A stretch of 64,000 bases of DNA from the NCBI RefSeq assembly GCF_001858025.1, contig NZ_LZQD01000002.1:948572-1012571 (forward strand), given 5' to 3'. The stretch comes from Trichormus sp. NMC-1. Its GTDB lineage: Bacteria; Cyanobacteriota; Cyanobacteriia; Cyanobacteriales; Nostocaceae. Below are positions 19,883 through 29,194 of this stretch, one piece after another. Made by a program: the position numbers and the translations under genes. Position 1 is the stretch's first letter. Each line of letters starts with the position of its first letter. Below the pieces are notes generated by a model. That model was given only the letters and a program-made list of their open reading frames with translations, had not been told where the DNA came from and searched no databases.

Positions 19883-20377
19883 ATGCGACGATTGTTTGCT
19901 TTGATTTTAGCGATTGGTCTTTGGTTCAATTTTGCTCCTCAAGCTCAAGCCCTAGGAGCTAACCTTGTACCTTGCAAAGACTCTCCCGCATTTCAAGCAC
20001 TAGCACAAAATGCCCGTAACACCACTGCTGACCCAGAATCAGGGAAAAAGCGGTTTGAGCGTTATTCTCAAGCCCTGTGTGGACCTGAGGGTTATCCTCA
20101 CCTGATTGTTGATGGTCGGCTTGATCGGGCTGGCGACTTTTTGATCCCCAGTATCCTTTTCCTCTATATTGCTGGTTGGATAGGTTGGGTTGGTCGCGCT
20201 TATTTGCAAGCGGTCAGCAAGGGATCTGATTCTGAACAAAAGGAAATTCAAATCGATCTTGGCATCGCCCTACCCATTATTTCTTCCGGCTTTGCTTGGC
20301 CTGTAGCTGCACTGAAAGAATTTCTTTCAGGTGAATTAACAGCTAAGGATTCAGAAATTACTGTTTCTCCCCGCTAA
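19883..20377 (+). CDS. psaF: Photosystem I reaction centre subunit III
   Basis: Lumen-facing PSI subunit at the plastocyanin/cytochrome c6 docking side. 164 residues with a cleavable targeting peptide (1-23, ending AQA) and the mature start [14 protein letters not shown]; a membrane helix lies at about 85-110. AAGGAAAC ten bases ahead of the ATG is a good ribosome-binding site. First gene of psaF-psaJ-psaL. Confidence 0.97.
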   Translation: MRRLFALILAIGLWFNFAPQAQALGANLVPCKDSPAFQALAQNARNTTADPESGKKRFERYSQALCGPEGYPHLIVDGRLDRAGDFLIPSILFLYIAGWIGWVGRAYLQAVSKGSDSEQKEIQIDLGIALPIISSGFAWPVAALKEFLSGELTAKDSEITVSPR

Positions 20378-20416
20378 TTCATCTGTACTCATTCACTTGT
20401 TTTGGAGACTAAATTC

Positions 20417-20566
20417 ATGGCTGAAAAAAGCGATCAATCAACCTACTTTGTTAAATTTCTGTCTACAGCACCTGTGGCAGCAACCATTTGGCTGACAATA
20501 ACAGCAGGCATTTTGATTGAATTTAACCGCTTTTTCCCTGACTTACTTTTTCACCCCCTACCATAG
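20417..20566 (+). CDS. psaJ: Photosystem I reaction centre subunit IX
   Basis: A 49-residue single-helix PSI subunit that binds next to PsaF and stabilises it. The sequence runs from [19 protein letters not shown] through one hydrophobic helix (about 18-35) to the conserved [14 protein letters not shown] end. It starts 39 bp after psaF with GGAGAC eight bases ahead of the ATG. Confidence 0.96.
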   Translation: MAEKSDQSTYFVKFLSTAPVAATIWLTITAGILIEFNRFFPDLLFHPLP

Positions 20567-20586
20567 GGTGAAAATGTGATTTAAAT

Positions 20587-20645
20587 CAGTAAACAGTAAA
20601 CAGTAAACACTCTGCTAACTGATAACTGTTTACTGACCACTGAAA
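20587..20645 (+). repeat. Hairpin with AGTAAAC heptamers between psaJ and psaL
   Basis: Arms CAGTAAACAG (20587-20596) and CTGTTTACTG (20636-20645) are exact complements, and the left side holds three copies of the AGTAAAC heptamer. It could be an attenuator or RNA-processing site setting psaL levels relative to psaFJ, or simply an STRR pair. Confidence 0.6.
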
Positions 20646-20682
20646 TCAATGCCACGATTCTCATTTAGAGGCAACATAAAAT

Positions 20683-21204
20683 ATGGCGCAAGCAGTAAAT
20701 GCATCAAAAAATCTCCCTAGTGATCCTAGAAACCGGGAGACAGTTAGACCTGCTGGACGTGATCCACAGGATGGCAACCTAGAAACCCCAATTAATTCTT
20801 CTCCTTTGGTGAAGTGGTTTATCGGCAATTTGCCTGCTTATCGTCTAGGTCTTACTCCTTTTAGAAGGGGACTAGAAGTTGGCATGGCTCATGGTTACTT
20901 GCTGTTTGGTCCATTTTCTAAATTGGGTCCACTGCGGGATGCACCCAATGCTAACTTAGCGGGTTTACTAGGTAGTATTGGCTTGGTTGTGATTCTCACT
21001 GCCTGCCTATCCTTGTATGCTAATAGCAATCCTGCTAAAGCACTTGCCAGCGTTACTGTTCCCAATCCTCCTGTAGATGCTTTTAACTCTAAGGAAAGCT
21101 GGAATAACTTTGCTAGTGCTTTCTTAATTGGCGGTATTGGTGGTGCGGTAGTTGCTTACTTTTTGACTGGCAACTTGGGCATCATTCAAGGTCTAGTCGG
21201 TTAG
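20683..21204 (+). CDS. psaL: Photosystem I reaction centre subunit XI
   Basis: PSI subunit that forms the monomer-monomer contact in trimeric and tetrameric PSI. 173 residues with three hydrophobic segments (about 75-95, 98-115 and 145-165) and the conserved FIGNLPAYRLGLTPFRRGLEVG stretch split around residue 45-65. Linkage of psaL to psaFJ is typical of heterocystous cyanobacteria and relatives that form PSI tetramers rather than trimers. A strong hairpin terminator follows. Confidence 0.96.
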   Translation: MAQAVNASKNLPSDPRNRETVRPAGRDPQDGNLETPINSSPLVKWFIGNLPAYRLGLTPFRRGLEVGMAHGYLLFGPFSKLGPLRDAPNANLAGLLGSIGLVVILTACLSLYANSNPAKALASVTVPNPPVDAFNSKESWNNFASAFLIGGIGGAVVAYFLTGNLGIIQGLVG

Positions 21205-21219
21205 TTTGATTTTTGAATC

Positions 21220-21270
21220 ATGGGTAATAGGTAATTGTTCAGTTATTTGTTGCTGTTACCTATTACCCAT
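21220..21270. terminator. Bidirectional hairpin between psaL and gmk
   Basis: Two perfect 15-base arms (21220-21234 and 21256-21270, ATGGGTAATAGGTAA and its complement) around a 21-base loop, in the 97-bp gap between the convergent psaL and gmk genes. A classic place for a shared terminator, though there is no long T tract on either side. Confidence 0.7.
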
Positions 21271-21301
21271 AACTAAAATAGGTGTGTTGTTAAACTGCTA
21301 T

Positions 21302-21898
21302 TTATCGAAATAAGACCGCTTCAATTTCATTGACAGCGGTTTCAAAATCGTTATTTACGATTTTAATATCAAATTCATCTGCGGCTTGAATTTCTGTTTG
21401 GGCGCAATGCAGACGACGAGCTATCGATTCTTCCGAATCTTGTCCCCGTCCCCGTATCCGTTTCTCCAATTCTGAAAATGTCGGCGGCAGAATAAAAATG
21501 CTGAGGGCGCTAGGGAAGGAAGCACGAATTTGTCTTGCCCCTTCTAGCTCTATTTCTAGCACCACCAACTTACCAGACTGAATATGGTTAAGTACAGCTT
21601 CACGTGGAGTGCCGTAATAGTTACCAGCAAATTCTGCCCATTCCAAGAATTCCCCTTGAGCAACTAATTGTTCAAACTTGCTACGGCTAATAAAGTAATA
21701 GTTTTTGCCGTTAGTTTCTCCAGGGCGCGGAGAACGAGTCGTTACAGATACTGAATAATACAGTTCTGGATGACGCTGGAGGAGCGCTTGCATTAAAGTA
21801 CCTTTGCCGACTCCACTAGGGCCTGTCAAAACAATCAGCTTGCCCGGAGATTGGCATTCTTTTGTAGTAGCACCACTATGTATTGGTAAGACTTGCAT
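21302..21898 (-). CDS. gmk: Guanylate kinase
   Basis: Phosphorylates GMP to GDP. From the ATG at 21898 the protein is 198 residues; the frame is open to a TTG at 21925, but the family normally starts close to the P-loop, so the ATG is preferred. Walker [10 protein letters not shown], the GMP-binding TTRSPRPGE and GKNYYFIS, and the lid [17 protein letters not shown] are present. remA is the next gene upstream on the same strand, the same order as in Bacillus. Confidence 0.95.
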   Translation of the reverse strand: MQVLPIHSGATTKECQSPGKLIVLTGPSGVGKGTLMQALLQRHPELYYSVSVTTRSPRPGETNGKNYYFISRSKFEQLVAQGEFLEWAEFAGNYYGTPREAVLNHIQSGKLVVLEIELEGARQIRASFPSALSIFILPPTFSELEKRIRGRGQDSEESIARRLHCAQTEIQAADEFDIKIVNNDFETAVNEIEAVLFR

Positions 21899-22069
21899 GA
21901 TCCGTTCAACTTGTGAATTAATCAATAGATGTTATTCATTAGTCTTGTGTTAGTTGCGAGGGCAAGCTGGGACTAAGAAATTTGTAGCACTGGTGACAGA
22001 AAATTTGTCTAATTCACATGGTACGGCCAATATAGTGCAAATAGCGGTGGGTTGATCACCCACCTACGA

Positions 22070-22336
22070 TTAATTATCTACAGTTTGATGATCACGGGAA
22101 ATGACAAAGCGATTTGCTACCGTTTCCGGCTGAATCGCTGATAAAATCACGTGGCTGGAATCAGTGATAATTACAGCCCTAGTCCGGCGACCATAGGTTG
22201 CGTCAACCAGTTGACCTCTATCCCTAGCATCGGTAATAATCCGCTTAATTGGGGCAGATTCTGGACTGACAATGGCAACTACTCGATTGGCGGATACGAT
22301 GTTGCCAAAACCTATGTTAATTAATTGAATGTCCAT
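22070..22336 (-). CDS. remA: RemA-like regulator (DUF370)
   Basis: 88 residues, the full length of the DUF370/RemA family: [23 protein letters not shown] and [19 protein letters not shown] are the conserved halves. In Bacillus RemA is a DNA-binding ring that activates biofilm-matrix genes; its role in cyanobacteria is not settled. The remA-gmk neighbourhood is conserved across distant bacteria, which supports the assignment. Confidence 0.9.
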   Translation of the reverse strand: MDIQLINIGFGNIVSANRVVAIVSPESAPIKRIITDARDRGQLVDATYGRRTRAVIITDSSHVILSAIQPETVANRFVISRDHQTVDN

Positions 22337-22729
22337 AAAAAAAACTGACGCTAAAAGCGCTAGAAAAAGCTTGTTAGAAACTTATTCCCATGTTATACCT
22401 AAAGAATCGTAGTTACAACGCTTAAAGTCTTGGTATATTGAGTTTTTTAATAACAACTGCTTTTTTTTAGCTATTTATCAGCTAAATTTACTAAAAATCT
22501 CTCCAAAGATATATGGGAAATTATACTCATACACGCTATGGATATCACCGCAGAAGCTTTTTTGTAGGAGGCAAGAAGCAAGGAAGAAAGATTTTGGAAC
22601 TCAAGAGCTATTAGTTTTCAGGTTCTTTGAAAAGGATTGGCTGAAAAAAACATTGATTTCAGGATGGAAAGCACTGTGAACTACTTTTATGACATGGGGA
22701 GAGATGAATTTCCTCTTCTCCCCGTCAGC
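22337..22729. other. Intergenic region
   Basis: 393 bp between remA and the transglutaminase-like gene, both leftward. It should include the remA promoter on its left side. I see no open frame with protein-like composition and no notable repeat. Confidence 0.5.
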
Positions 22730-25069
22730 TTATACCGTTGATTTTTGGTTTTGTCGAGTTTTAGCTGTTTTTTTGACTGTTTGCCATCTTTGTTGTAATT
22801 GTTTCCAGTTAGGACTGTTACCTCCATAACGCCAACTTACATAAGCTTGACAAATTTCATCTATGACCACAGCAGTTGCCTGAGGATGGTTCTGATATGA
22901 TACTTGGGCGTATTCTAAAGGTGTCTGGGCTGGATGTTTACCCAAACCCTTTTCGGCTGTCCATTGTAGCATTTGTTGATACAGGCTTTCCATTGGGGGC
23001 AATTTTTTCAACCAACGAAGATTAAGCCATTTTCGCCACTGTACCCAACCCAACCAACCTAAGAAAGCGGTGGTTGTCCCTACAATTAAGGCAGTGAATA
23101 CCCCTACCCAACCTTGAGAAAATAAAGCTAAAAACCAAGCGATCGCTCTAACGAACCAGCTAAATATTGCCCCAAATACATTATTCAGCAACCCTGTAAC
23201 GGGTGAAGGTAGCCAACCAGCCACCCAATTCCAAAACTGACGTAGGACACTAAAAGTCCGATCTTCCTCAATTGATGGAGGAATTAAGGGATGATTGGGA
23301 ATTGGATCAAAACTGAACCAGCCATATTTAGGAAAATAAACTTCCGTCATGGCATAAGCATCAGTGTTACGGACAACATACATTCCTGTAAATGGATTAA
23401 ATTCTCCTGGAGCAAATCCTGCTACTAACCGTGCGGGAATGCCTATGGAACGCAACATCACAGTTAGCACAGTAGAAAAGTGGTCTGCATAGCCTCCTTG
23501 ATTTTTGAACAAAAAGGATTCTACCAAGTCCTCTTTTTGATCTAAATAAGGTAGTCCCAAAGGATTTTCTGGGACAGAGTAATTTTGCTTGAGGTATTGA
23601 GCTAGGTAAAGTGCTTTTTCGTAAGCTGAATCTAGGGTTCTAGTGTCTTCAGTTCGAGAAACCCGTTCATGATTATAGTTAGCCAGAATAGCTTCCGTTT
23701 TTTGTCGGACTTTATCATTAATTTCTGGCGGAATTTGCAGGTAATAATTCTTGATATTGCGGGGATATTTAGTCGAGGCTTTACCTAACAAAGTGCGATC
23801 GCGGTAGGGTACTTCTGAAAGTACCGTGTATGTCATCCCTTCTGATAATTGTACAGGCGATCGCAAACCCCCTTCGGTATCAACTGCGATCACAGGCCCC
23901 GGAAAATACATTTCTTTGGGATAAGACAGAGTGGGAATCAGGTTAGGTAAATCTGATACCACGTTATAAGTTTGTACTACTTCTTTGGTTGGAGTTGTGA
24001 TGATTGGCAGATCAAGGGAAATTTTGTAAGACCAAGGCAATTGCTTAAGAGTAGTAACTTGATCATTACGAGAAATCTCCCATCCCTGACCTGTATAGCG
24101 ATCAAAAGCCAGAACTCGCCAAAAACCTTCTGCTTGGGATCTAACCCGCATCACCACCTTGGGTTTCATTTCCCCCCGCAGGTTTTGGTTCATCTGGCTA
24201 TTAAAACCGTAATAAAAATTATTATCTATCTTTCCTGCTTCACCAGTTCTTCCTTCTCCCGTGCCGCTACCATTACCTTGACTATTACCTTGGCGAACAT
24301 AACCGGGATTATTGATATTGCGCCCTGTAAACGGGCCTTTTAATTCAATCGGCGCACTTACAGGAAACGAACGTAGCTGATAACCAGGAACCCTCGGTAA
24401 AACAGCAAAAATTCCCAGTCCCAGCCCCAAAATTACCAAAAAATTTACAACTAAAAATTTAAAATTGAAGCTTGAAGAATTCTTCTTAGCAATTTTTTCT
24501 TTTTTTGATGGCTTTAAACCCAAACGTGAGCGGTAATCTAGGACTAAAGTTGGCAAAGCCACGCCTAAAAATAACAGCAACACAGGTGCAAACGCCATAG
24601 TTTGACTTAATGTTGCAGCTACACCTAACAATATTAAGCCGATAACTATCGAATAACCTAAATCCTTGCGGCGAGGAGTATCATAGCTGTGTAGTACCTG
24701 AAGTTGAATCAGTAATTCTGCCAGACTCAGCCTTGTATCATTCCACTCACCGATAAACCGCCCAAAAAAAGCACCTAGTGCCACCAACATTCCTATAGCA
24801 ATACAGAACTTGACAGGAATATTAGCATTGCGGCGACGGTAGTGACTCCAAATAGCACCAACCATACTCAGAGGCACTGCCCAAAAACTAAAGGTAGTTT
24901 CCGATGCAATATCCGTCGCCACAGTCCCTAAAATTACCAACGCTAGCACCAGCACCCGTAAGGGGATTGAATCTTCCACTTCTGCTAAGGACGACCGCTG
25001 TCTAGTTTGTCGCCAGTAATCACCTACAGGTAAGCGCCGAAACCGATTCATCCTGGATAAATTTAACAT
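22730..25069 (-). CDS. TgpA-like membrane protein with inactive transglutaminase domain
   Basis: 779 residues: N-terminal membrane bundle of about six helices (35-225, DUF3488-like), an external transglutaminase-like core (about 300-600), another helix near 635-680 and a soluble DUF4129-like tail. The fold motif GIPARLVAGFAPGEF is clear. The catalytic triad is broken, however: the Cys position in GGYADHFS is Ala528 and the His position in TDAYAMTEVY is Tyr572, with only Asp588 (WFSFDP) kept. It therefore probably binds rather than processes its substrate, perhaps at the cell envelope. It stands alone, with a 280-bp gap to the patU-like gene. Confidence 0.85.
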   Translation of the reverse strand: MLNLSRMNRFRRLPVGDYWRQTRQRSSLAEVEDSIPLRVLVLALVILGTVATDIASETTFSFWAVPLSMVGAIWSHYRRRNANIPVKFCIAIGMLVALGAFFGRFIGEWNDTRLSLAELLIQLQVLHSYDTPRRKDLGYSIVIGLILLGVAATLSQTMAFAPVLLLFLGVALPTLVLDYRSRLGLKPSKKEKIAKKNSSSFNFKFLVVNFLVILGLGLGIFAVLPRVPGYQLRSFPVSAPIELKGPFTGRNINNPGYVRQGNSQGNGSGTGEGRTGEAGKIDNNFYYGFNSQMNQNLRGEMKPKVVMRVRSQAEGFWRVLAFDRYTGQGWEISRNDQVTTLKQLPWSYKISLDLPIITTPTKEVVQTYNVVSDLPNLIPTLSYPKEMYFPGPVIAVDTEGGLRSPVQLSEGMTYTVLSEVPYRDRTLLGKASTKYPRNIKNYYLQIPPEINDKVRQKTEAILANYNHERVSRTEDTRTLDSAYEKALYLAQYLKQNYSVPENPLGLPYLDQKEDLVESFLFKNQGGYADHFSTVLTVMLRSIGIPARLVAGFAPGEFNPFTGMYVVRNTDAYAMTEVYFPKYGWFSFDPIPNHPLIPPSIEEDRTFSVLRQFWNWVAGWLPSPVTGLLNNVFGAIFSWFVRAIAWFLALFSQGWVGVFTALIVGTTTAFLGWLGWVQWRKWLNLRWLKKLPPMESLYQQMLQWTAEKGLGKHPAQTPLEYAQVSYQNHPQATAVVIDEICQAYVSWRYGGNSPNWKQLQQRWQTVKKTAKTRQNQKSTV

Positions 25070-25351
25070 TTTGAAGTAAGTAAAACTATGATGTAGACGC
25101 TACGGACACAATGCTAGAGACGACAACTGATTACCTTGTCTTCAATCTTAGCCCTACCCTATCCTAGCTTTAGATTCCCTTTAATCATCTAAGTGAATCT
25201 ACGCCTTTTCGCAAGTGTCCCGCTCATAGTTACTTACTAATAGATGCCCTAATTACTGTTGTTGGCAAAGAGGAGTAAGCTTGAAAACCAGGATTATTAT
25301 CTTTTGCTATCGCTGTTTATGAATTGAGAGTGCTAGCGGTGGTAATTTGAA

Positions 25352-26173
25352 TTACATCGTCAGATTAATAGCCAATAGTAATGGTTGTTCTTCTAGTTCT
25401 GGACATTCAATTTCCAGAGTACAAGTCTGGTTGGTACGTTTACAGTATAATTCCACACTCGGTTTATTTGAATCTCCAGATTGTGACACTGCTTGAGTCC
25501 CATTGCCATGAAGCTTCAAAACTCCTAGAGTGGGTAATTCACTATGAACCCGTAACTTCGTGAGTTTACCCAACGACTGTAGTTCTACTCTGATACTTAG
25601 CGTTCCAGCCGCAGTTTGCCATTGTTTTTCTATCACCGGATTAGTGAATGAAATTGGCAGAGTCAGATTTTCTAGCAGTTGTTTAGCTGCCATTAACGAC
25701 AACGCCATTTGTTGACGTGGTTGTAAATCTGAGTAATCGCTCTGAATATTGGGTATTGTCTCTAGAACATCTACAGAACGATAAGCGCTTCTGAGTACCA
25801 AGCCAGCTACATCATTTATTAACTGGTAATCTTCAGGAAAAAAGCTCTCTACAGCTTGAACCAGTTTAGGGCCTAAGGGTAGAGAAGATGTCAGTAATGA
25901 CTGACACTTTTCCATCAATTGCTGGAAAATTCTTTCTGGTAAAGAAACTGGCAGATTGAGCTTCGATTGCTGTGCCAACCACCCCCAGGCAGGAACTAAG
26001 GCAATCGATGGCTCTTCCACAAATTCGGGATAATCTATTAATTGGCTTTCCCAAGGGAATAAAGGTGGGTGGTTTTGGATTTCGACTTGTAACCGACGCT
26101 TAAGGACGGCTTGAAAACGTTCTTGCACAGTAGGAATTTCTCCTAGTTGAAAGGTTTGGGGTTTTCCTCCCAA
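25352..26173 (-). CDS. patU3: PatU3-like protein (C-terminal part of a broken patU)
   Basis: 273 residues from a TTG codon, with no in-frame ATG near the start. No known domain is recognised, but the position directly after the hetZ-like gene matches patU3, which takes part in heterocyst patterning in Anabaena. The same frame continues upstream without a shift to an ATG at 26329, interrupted by three stop codons (see the next entry), so an ancestral patU of about 325 codons is evident. No good Shine-Dalgarno precedes the TTG; translation would need reinitiation. May be functional as a split gene or be a pseudogene. Confidence 0.65.
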   Translation of the reverse strand: MGGKPQTFQLGEIPTVQERFQAVLKRRLQVEIQNHPPLFPWESQLIDYPEFVEEPSIALVPAWGWLAQQSKLNLPVSLPERIFQQLMEKCQSLLTSSLPLGPKLVQAVESFFPEDYQLINDVAGLVLRSAYRSVDVLETIPNIQSDYSDLQPRQQMALSLMAAKQLLENLTLPISFTNPVIEKQWQTAAGTLSIRVELQSLGKLTKLRVHSELPTLGVLKLHGNGTQAVSQSGDSNKPSVELYCKRTNQTCTLEIECPELEEQPLLLAINLTM

Positions 26174-26188
26174 CTCTGGCTCACCACG

Positions 26189-26329
26189 TTATGTAGTGGC
26201 TTCCTTGAGAGGGTCTTCTACCCCTTCAATTTTCTCATACTCTACCGAGGGATACTCGCCGGTTTGACATTATTCTGCCAACAACTAATCGAGCAACTGG
26301 TATTGTAAGGGTTGTGAGTCACTATTCAT
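26189..26329 (-). pseudogene. 5' part of patU (patU5-like) with in-frame stops
   Basis: From an ATG at 26329, which overlaps the hetZ stop by eight bases, the frame reads MNSDSQPLQYQLLD-stop-LLAE-stop-CQTGEYPSVEYEKIEGVEDP...KEATT-stop and then runs straight into the 273-residue frame. Stops are TAG at 26287-26285, TAA at 26272-26270 and TAA at 26191-26189. The sequence between them still reads like protein and keeps frame, so these are point mutations, two of them explicable as Gln codons changed by C-to-T. Confidence 0.75.
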
Positions 26330-27512
26330 GGGTAGATGCACTAGATCCGGACACTAATGAGTTACGAATTTCCCAAGCTTGTTCCAAAATCTTAAACCAC
26401 CGTTTTTGCAGTTGTGCCATTGACAAGTTTAAGGTTTTGGCAATTGTTTCGTCCGATTCTCCTCGTTGTTTCAAATCCAGCAAAGATCGATCTTGAGCAT
26501 CCAACTTTGCAGTGTAGACTTGCCATTGATGAGGGGTCAAGCCTAGATTAGTGGGTAAAGAAGCTTCTAACCATTCATGAACTAATTCCCAACGATGCAA
26601 AAGTGCAAACCGAATTAAATGATATTTAAAGCGCTGCTGTAAGTAATCTCGTTGACGCGGGGTTAAACCCAAAATTGATTCTATTTCTGGCGCGGATAAA
26701 TCCTGGAGACGGAGGGAGAAATAATCAGCACAGTCTGATTGTTGCCGTTGCTGTAAATAATCCATTAATTCCGTAATCACAACTGAACGCAGGGTTTCTT
26801 CTTCCAGTTCTGGTTCTGGTTGCATTGCCATTGCTGATCGCAATTGTTGTATGGCTGGCTCTTCCCAAGATCCATCAAATTCACCACTACTGCCTTCAGA
26901 AGCTTTTTCTATATCTATGCTAGTTTCTGGAGGTTGCTGTTGTGAGAAGGTTTGCGCTCGCAAGATAATTAGCTGTTGTTGTCTTCCTGGTAAGGGAATA
27001 CGACGTTTACCATAGCGCTCGGTAAATGCCATATACTCGGCTAATTCTAGGAGAGTTTGGGGGCGATAGGTCTGTTCTTGTTGATTCTCCCTGCGGAAAG
27101 CATTCAATGCTTCCAGATAAAAACTCTGAAGAAAATCTTCTATGATAGTCAGTCGCCCTTGATAGCTCAATTGCTTCTGAGGAGGATTAATATAGCGATA
27201 AATGATTGCACTCAGAGTACTATGTAACTCTACTCTGCCTCGATTGGAACCCAATTGATAGTACCTGAGACATTGTTGCAGCCGATGTCGGGCTAGGGTC
27301 ATTGCGGAGCTTTCGATTTCACCGGAAGCTTGAATGCGTTTACTCTCATTACAAATTCTCAGTACTTCGCCAGCAATTCGCAATGACACACTGCGGCAAT
27401 TTTTTTCTGTAGCCTTGGTTGACTGCTGTAGTTCTTTCAATAGGAATTGAAATATAACCTCCACGCCGATAGACTTGTCTCCCTGAGTAGTTGCGGTTGC
27501 GGCTGAATTCAT
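26322..27512 (-). CDS. hetZ: HetZ-like heterocyst differentiation regulator
   Basis: 396 residues, close to the roughly 400 of Anabaena HetZ, an early regulator of heterocyst formation that interacts with HetR. The N-terminal half is helical (LARHRLQQCLRYYQLGSNRG, YMAFTERYGKRRIPLPGRQQ), an acidic linker spans about 195-250, and the C-terminus has sigma-factor-like HTH segments (LSAPEIESILGLTPRQRDYL and ESDETIAKTLNLSMAQLQKR). Gene order hetZ-patU supports the call. The patU-like ATG overlaps its stop. Upstream, AACCTGTAAGGTT (27551-27563) is a small palindrome that could be an operator. Confidence 0.78.
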   Translation of the reverse strand: MNSAATATTQGDKSIGVEVIFQFLLKELQQSTKATEKNCRSVSLRIAGEVLRICNESKRIQASGEIESSAMTLARHRLQQCLRYYQLGSNRGRVELHSTLSAIIYRYINPPQKQLSYQGRLTIIEDFLQSFYLEALNAFRRENQQEQTYRPQTLLELAEYMAFTERYGKRRIPLPGRQQQLIILRAQTFSQQQPPETSIDIEKASEGSSGEFDGSWEEPAIQQLRSAMAMQPEPELEEETLRSVVITELMDYLQQRQQSDCADYFSLRLQDLSAPEIESILGLTPRQRDYLQQRFKYHLIRFALLHRWELVHEWLEASLPTNLGLTPHQWQVYTAKLDAQDRSLLDLKQRGESDETIAKTLNLSMAQLQKRWFKILEQAWEIRNSLVSGSSASTHE

Positions 27513-27674
27513 AGTCTAAATTTTAAAAAGACCCTAACATACTTAAACACAACCTGTAAGGTTATGGGCGTTAGATTGATAAGTTTTGCGTATCAGTTAT
27601 CAGTTGTTACCTTTCCCTGTTCGCTGTTCCTTGATTTAATATTCTGGAGATTACTCAGGAGCCATTGATAAGTC

Positions 27675-28151
27675 ATGACAGATTTAGAAGTACAAATTCA
27701 ATTGTTGATTGACAATGCACCTCAGGATGGGATGACACCAAAAATTGTGGCTACAATTGCCCCGGCGCTGAGAGCGATCGCTCAAAAGTTACGCTACCCT
27801 CAGTACTATATTCTCCAAAATATACAGGAAAGCTGGATTTTAACTACATTAAGTAACAAGGCAAATCCAGAACTAGAGAAGCGCGTGGTTTACGCTTTTC
27901 CTAGATTACAGGATGTCTCCTTGTTCTCATCTGTTGGGCTTAACCCTCAAGTTGCAGCTAAAGCCATTCCTGTCATTCACGTTTTGTTTCAATTGGTTGC
28001 ATTAGAGCCAGTAGATAGTATAGTTTTTTTTGAGACTCCTGGCACAACTAACAACGCCATTGAAGTGGGAAAAACTGAGCTGCAAAACCTAATTCAACAG
28101 AATCTGCAACAACATAGAGCCAGTCAGCAAGTACCACCTAATATCGCCTGA
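27675..28151 (+). CDS. Conserved cyanobacterial hypothetical protein
   Basis: 158 residues, soluble, divergent from hetZ with a 162-bp shared promoter region. No membrane segment or known catalytic motif; hydrophobic strands around YYILQNIQESWILTTL suggest a compact alpha/beta domain, and the C-terminal 25 residues are Gln-rich. I do not recognise the family. Its position next to hetZ does not by itself imply a role in differentiation. Confidence 0.65.
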   Translation: MTDLEVQIQLLIDNAPQDGMTPKIVATIAPALRAIAQKLRYPQYYILQNIQESWILTTLSNKANPELEKRVVYAFPRLQDVSLFSSVGLNPQVAAKAIPVIHVLFQLVALEPVDSIVFFETPGTTNNAIEVGKTELQNLIQQNLQQHRASQQVPPNIA

Positions 28152-28222
28152 ATCAATTTTAGATTTTAGATTTTGAATTTTAGAGTCAATCCCAAACCCA
28201 AAATCTAAAATTCACGCATCGG

Positions 28223-29194
28223 CTAAAAGAGGCGACTCAGTACATAATCAGTCATGTTAATTAATGCTTGTCGTGATTCTGAGGATTCTAGGGTGGCAAT
28301 ATGGTCAGCAGCCAATTTAGCATGGTGAGCAGCTAATTCTCTCGCCCGCTGTATACCTTGGCTATCTGAAATCAGCCCCAATGCCTGGTCTAAATCACCA
28401 GCTTGGGCAAACTCTCTTTCAATCAACACTTCTAGGTAAGGTTGTTCCTCCAAGGCAAATAACACTGGTGCAGTCAGATTACCGCTTTTGAGATCCGATC
28501 CGGCTGGTTTACCTAAGACATCTGTAGAACCAGTGAAATCTAAAATATCATCTACTATTTGGAAGGCTAGACCAAGATGCTTACCGTAGTTATACAGATT
28601 TTCGGCACTCTCTGGGGAAACTTCGCTGAGTAATCCAGCGGCTTTAGAACTGTTAGCAATTAAGGATGCTGTTTTGTAATAGCTCTTTTTGAGGTAAGTT
28701 CCTGTAGAAAGATTAGTATCAAAACGATTTAGCCCTTGTTGGATTTCCCCAGCTGCCAAATCCATAATTACTTCTGAAAGCAGTTTGACTACATCCAAAT
28801 TGTCTAGATTCGCTAAATACCAGGACGACTGAGCAAAGAGAAAATCTCCTGCTAGTACGGCAATGCGATTACCAAATAAACTATGAACCGTAGGCACACC
28901 ACGGCGGACATTTGATTCATCCACTACATCATCGTGTACTAAGCTGGCTGTGTGGATCATTTCCGTAATCTCTGCCAAGCGGCGATGACGGGGTGTAATA
29001 TCTTGTTCTAGCATGGTTGCCCGCGATATTAGCAGCACAATTGCTGGTCTGAGACGCTTGCCCCCAGCACCAAATAAATGTTCGGCTGCTGCATAGAGAA
29101 TGGGGTGGCGATTTCCAACTAGCTGTGTGAGGTTATCTGCTAGTATTTGCAGGTCTGCTTCCACAGGGGTAAACAGGGAGGTGGCTGGGGTCAT
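28223..29194 (-). CDS. sds: Solanesyl (all-trans polyprenyl) diphosphate synthase
   Basis: Extends isoprenoid chains, most likely to the C45 side chain of plastoquinone. 323 residues; both aspartate-rich motifs are present, the first in LVHDDVVDES and the second in QIVDDILDFTG, with FGAGGKRLRP for IPP binding. The small residues before the first motif allow a long product, which fits solanesyl synthase rather than a GGPP synthase. Alone on the minus strand, in the murI-sds-hetZ region. Confidence 0.88.
   Translation of the reverse strand: MTPATSLFTPVEADLQILADNLTQLVGNRHPILYAAAEHLFGAGGKRLRPAIVLLISRATMLEQDITPRHRRLAEITEMIHTASLVHDDVVDESNVRRGVPTVHSLFGNRIAVLAGDFLFAQSSWYLANLDNLDVVKLLSEVIMDLAAGEIQQGLNRFDTNLSTGTYLKKSYYKTASLIANSSKAAGLLSEVSPESAENLYNYGKHLGLAFQIVDDILDFTGSTDVLGKPAGSDLKSGNLTAPVLFALEEQPYLEVLIEREFAQAGDLDQALGLISDSQGIQRARELAAHHAKLAADHIATLESSESRQALINMTDYVLSRLF

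Noticed and set aside
27551-27563. AACCTGTAAGGTT upstream of hetZ as a HetR or NtcA site
   Set aside because: It matches neither the GTA-N8-TAC NtcA pattern nor the HetR site recalled; only a short palindrome remains, noted under hetZ.
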